Below are positions 15,263-16,927 of a stretch of DNA of 16,927 nt, piece by piece; within the stretch, counting starts at the first letter, position 1, and every line of letters begins with the position of its first letter. The position numbers and the translations under genes are program-made. The notes under the pieces are model-generated. The model did not search any database and was not told where the DNA came from. It saw only the letters and a program-made list of their open reading frames with translations. Source of the stretch: an uncultured Gemmataceae bacterium (GTDB lineage Bacteria > Planctomycetota > Planctomycetia > Gemmatales > Gemmataceae); contig CAKZUU010000410.1 of NCBI GenBank assembly GCA_937922175.1, forward strand, positions 1 to 16,927, given 5' to 3'.

Positions 15263-16122
15263 TGACAGCGCTCGGCAAGGTGTTAGTGTTCTTTAATGTG
15301 CTCTTCGCCTTGGTCACCGGCGGGTTGATTGTCGTCGTCTTTTTGACACGCACCAATTGGCGAGTCGGTATGGAATTGGCCCAACAAGAGACCAAGGCAG
15401 CCCGTGCCGCTCTCGAAGCCGAACGCGCGGCCAGCACCCAAAAACGGCTCGACTACGAAACCGAAATCAAGCGATTGCAGGAAGAAATTCGCCGACTCGA
15501 AGACGTGGTCCGCGGGAAAGATGTCGAAATCGCGGGCGAGAAGAAAAAGTTTAACGAAGCCCGGGCCGAATCTCTGAAAGCCGCGGAGATCAGCAACGCC
15601 GCTTCCGTCGAGATCGCTCGACTACAGACCGAACGTAATCAAATGGCCGTCCAGCTCAACGGTGTCAATGAGCAATTGGCGCAAACCGCCCGCGAGTTGG
15701 CGGAGACGACAGCCCGAGAGACGTTTCACAAGCTCCGAGCCGACGCCAATGAGCGGGAGTTGGCCGGTGTCAAAGAGGAATTGGCTCTGACTCGCCGACG
15801 CTACGAGGAACTCCGAGCTCGCGTCCCCGAGGCGTCCGTGGCGACGGTCGCTGCGATCCCGAAACGGGTCCCTTCGGTGGAGACAGCCGGCCGAGTGACC
15901 GGCGTCTCGGGGAACCTGGCGTCCATCTCGCTGGGAAGCGACAACGGCATCGAGCAGGGGCACGTGCTTCAAGTGTATCGCATCGGTGCCAATCCTCTGT
16001 ATTTGGGCACATTGATGGTGACCCGGACGGAACCGCATCGGGCGGTGGGGATATTCGAGCCGGCGGCACGAGGTCGAACCATCGCTGTGGATGATCGGGT
16101 GGATACGCGAATCCTACGCTGA
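15262..16122 (+). CDS. Membrane-anchored coiled-coil protein with C-terminal beta domain, cassette gene 3
   Basis: Encodes 286 residues: an N-terminal membrane helix (about 6-28, MTALGKVLVFFNVLFAL), a long, nearly unbroken coiled coil (about 38-188, with LQEEIRRLEDVVRGKDVEI) and a C-terminal domain (about 205-286). That domain has a repeating glycine pattern (GRVTGVSGNLASISLG, then GIEQGHVLQVYR, then YLGTLMVT, then DDRVDTRIL) that recalls small beta domains such as the C-terminal domain of flagellar FlgT; this is an impression, not a match. No flagellar gene is nearby. A G-run 9-15 nt upstream of ATG 15262 may serve as ribosome site. The next gene follows after 22 nt. An envelope-spanning rod with a terminal binding head is a plausible picture. 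Confidence 0.88.
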   Translation: MTALGKVLVFFNVLFALVTGGLIVVVFLTRTNWRVGMELAQQETKAARAALEAERAASTQKRLDYETEIKRLQEEIRRLEDVVRGKDVEIAGEKKKFNEARAESLKAAEISNAASVEIARLQTERNQMAVQLNGVNEQLAQTARELAETTARETFHKLRADANERELAGVKEELALTRRRYEELRARVPEASVATVAAIPKRVPSVETAGRVTGVSGNLASISLGSDNGIEQGHVLQVYRIGANPLYLGTLMVTRTEPHRAVGIFEPAARGRTIAVDDRVDTRILR

Positions 16123-16144
16123 GGGCTGTTAGCAGAGGCTGAAC

Positions 16145-16408
16145 ATGTCCACGACCGCGAAGAAACGATACTCACCCCCGAAAGCGCGAAACGATGCCTA
16201 CACCGGTCTGTTGGCAATCTCTTTGCTCGCTCTGATCATCAGTTGCGTTCTCCTGTATCTCGATTACGCGCAATACGGGACGCAGAAGCCGCAAATGCCT
16301 CGTGTCGAACGGTCCCTCCCGCCGGCGGCGTTCGAGCCGAATCCCCCCGCCCCGATGGGAGGCGCCCCGATGGGAGGCAATCCCCCTCCCATGAATGTCC
16401 CCAACTGA
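16145..16408 (+). CDS. Small single-pass membrane protein with Pro/Gly-rich tail, cassette gene 4
   Basis: Encodes 87 residues: a basic N-terminus (MSTTAKKRYSPPKARND), one membrane helix (about 20-38, GLLAISLLALIISCVLLYL) and a low-complexity tail rich in Pro, Met and Gly that includes APMGG twice. The basic N-terminus suggests an N-in orientation with the tail outside. AGAGG 9-13 nt upstream supports the start. It is 22 nt after cassette gene 3 and is the last gene of the run. No family is recognised. Its small size and membrane helix suggest an accessory or stabilising subunit of the cassette, by inference only. Confidence 0.75.
   Translation: MSTTAKKRYSPPKARNDAYTGLLAISLLALIISCVLLYLDYAQYGTQKPQMPRVERSLPPAAFEPNPPAPMGGAPMGGNPPPMNVPN
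16349..16378 (+). repeat. Tandem 15-bp repeat encoding APMGG twice
   Basis: GCCCCGATGGGAGGC occurs twice head to tail (16349-16363 and 16364-16378) inside cassette gene 4, in frame and coding for two APMGG units. Identity at all 15 positions suggests a recent duplication by slippage. Confidence 0.85.
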
Positions 16409-16533
16409 CCGCGAAAGATCCGAATCTCTCGTTGTTGAGTTGACGGAGAACCAATCTCGTTGCCGCGAGGCGTCCGTGGGGCGTCGTTGCTCGCTACTCG
16501 AACAGCCGTCGTGGTCTGGTGCGACCCGTACCT

Positions 16534-16927
16534 TCAGACGAGCCCCTCGATCTTCATCGATTCGATCGCTTGGCCCACGGCGTGCACCGTGAAGTCGAGA
16601 TCGGCGTCGCTGTGGACGGCCGACACGAAAGCACCGAATCCGAACCAATCAACCCCTTGGAGAAGCAACGCCTGTCGCCAGGCGTGGAGCAGGGCCGGGT
16701 TCGGGGCGGTGTCGAGCTCCTCCAAGCGACCGCCGCACGGTACCTCGGCTTCGCCGAGCGGGTGTGGGCCTCGGTATCCCGGCAGGACGTGGACGAACGA
16801 GAAGTCGCCATAAGCGACCCAATCGGGGAATCGCTCCGCAAACAATTGATTGAGTCGTGAACGAAGTCGGGCAGCCTGTTCGTTGGCGCGTCGGCATGGC
16901 TGCCCCGAGGCGATCTGTTTCAAGGCG
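16534..16927 (-). CDS. Class III aminotransferase, glutamate-1-semialdehyde aminomutase-like, C-terminal part
   Basis: The last 131 residues or so of a PLP enzyme; the N-terminal part lies beyond the right edge, and the frame runs on without a stop to base 16927. Seen: LNQLFAERFPDWVAYGDFSFVHVLPG, then LLHAWRQALLLQGVDWFGFGAFVSAVHSDADLDFTVHAVGQAI, which matches the end of the HemL branch of class III aminotransferases (a small-molecule transaminase or mutase fold, with the closing S-x-x-H-x-x-x-D-x-x-x-T pattern). The Lys and PLP-binding motifs are outside the window, so the true reaction cannot be set: HemL itself or an uncharacterised relative are both possible. A TTG near 16923 is not a real start. 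It converges on cassette gene 4 with a 125-nt gap that holds no clear terminator. Confidence 0.68.
   Translation of the reverse strand, partial: ALKQIASGQPCRRANEQAARLRSRLNQLFAERFPDWVAYGDFSFVHVLPGYRGPHPLGEAEVPCGGRLEELDTAPNPALLHAWRQALLLQGVDWFGFGAFVSAVHSDADLDFTVHAVGQAIESMKIEGLV

Noticed and set aside
13308..16408. Cassette as a type VI, type III or phage-tail system
   Set aside because: No sheath, tube, baseplate, ATPase or secretin is present; coiled coils and membrane anchors alone do not support it.
16465..16494. GCGAG/CTCGC pair as terminator between the convergent genes
   Set aside because: Only 5 bp with a 20-nt loop and no U-run; common by chance in GC-rich DNA.

Overview
The window looks like chromosomal DNA of a planctomycete, probably from the Gemmata/Pirellula side of the phylum. 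This is inferred from gene content, not from a search. The signs are two Hanks-type Ser/Thr kinases with DLG in place of DFG (one with a C-terminal membrane anchor), a large secreted protein of no recognised family, and a set of single-pass membrane coiled-coil proteins. DNA is moderately GC-rich and gene-dense. I see no insertion sequence, phage gene, CRISPR array, tRNA or rRNA.

Layout. Positions 1-4088 hold four minus-strand genes read right to left: a D-threonine aldolase/D-serine dehydratase-like PLP enzyme, pyrH (UMP kinase), frr (ribosome recycling factor, 3 bp after pyrH) and a P-type Ca2+ ATPase cut by the left window edge. A plus-strand DUF3467 gene diverges from the PLP enzyme. It converges on a two-gene ECF transporter operon on the minus strand (T component, then ATPase, 4-nt overlap) that has no substrate-binding S component here. 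Divergent from that operon is nth-pepT (endonuclease III and peptidase T, 4-nt ATGA overlap).

Positions 8196-12988 hold a soluble kinase on the plus strand, a 598-residue secreted protein on the minus strand and a tail-anchored kinase with a GYF-like domain on the minus strand. Between the first two lies an unusual set of interlocking inverted repeats (9518-9593).

Positions 13308-16408 are the most interesting part: four consecutive plus-strand genes, each encoding one N-terminal membrane helix. Three carry long coiled coils, one of these also has a C-terminal small beta-type domain, and the fourth is a small protein with a Pro/Gly-rich tail. The tail-anchored kinase is transcribed divergently from them. 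I infer an undescribed envelope-associated assembly, possibly phospho-regulated, but no function can be assigned from sequence alone. The window ends in the C-terminal part of a class III aminotransferase resembling glutamate-1-semialdehyde aminomutase, on the minus strand.

The window therefore mixes housekeeping genes (pyrH, frr, nth), metabolic and transport genes, and lineage-specific signalling and envelope genes.
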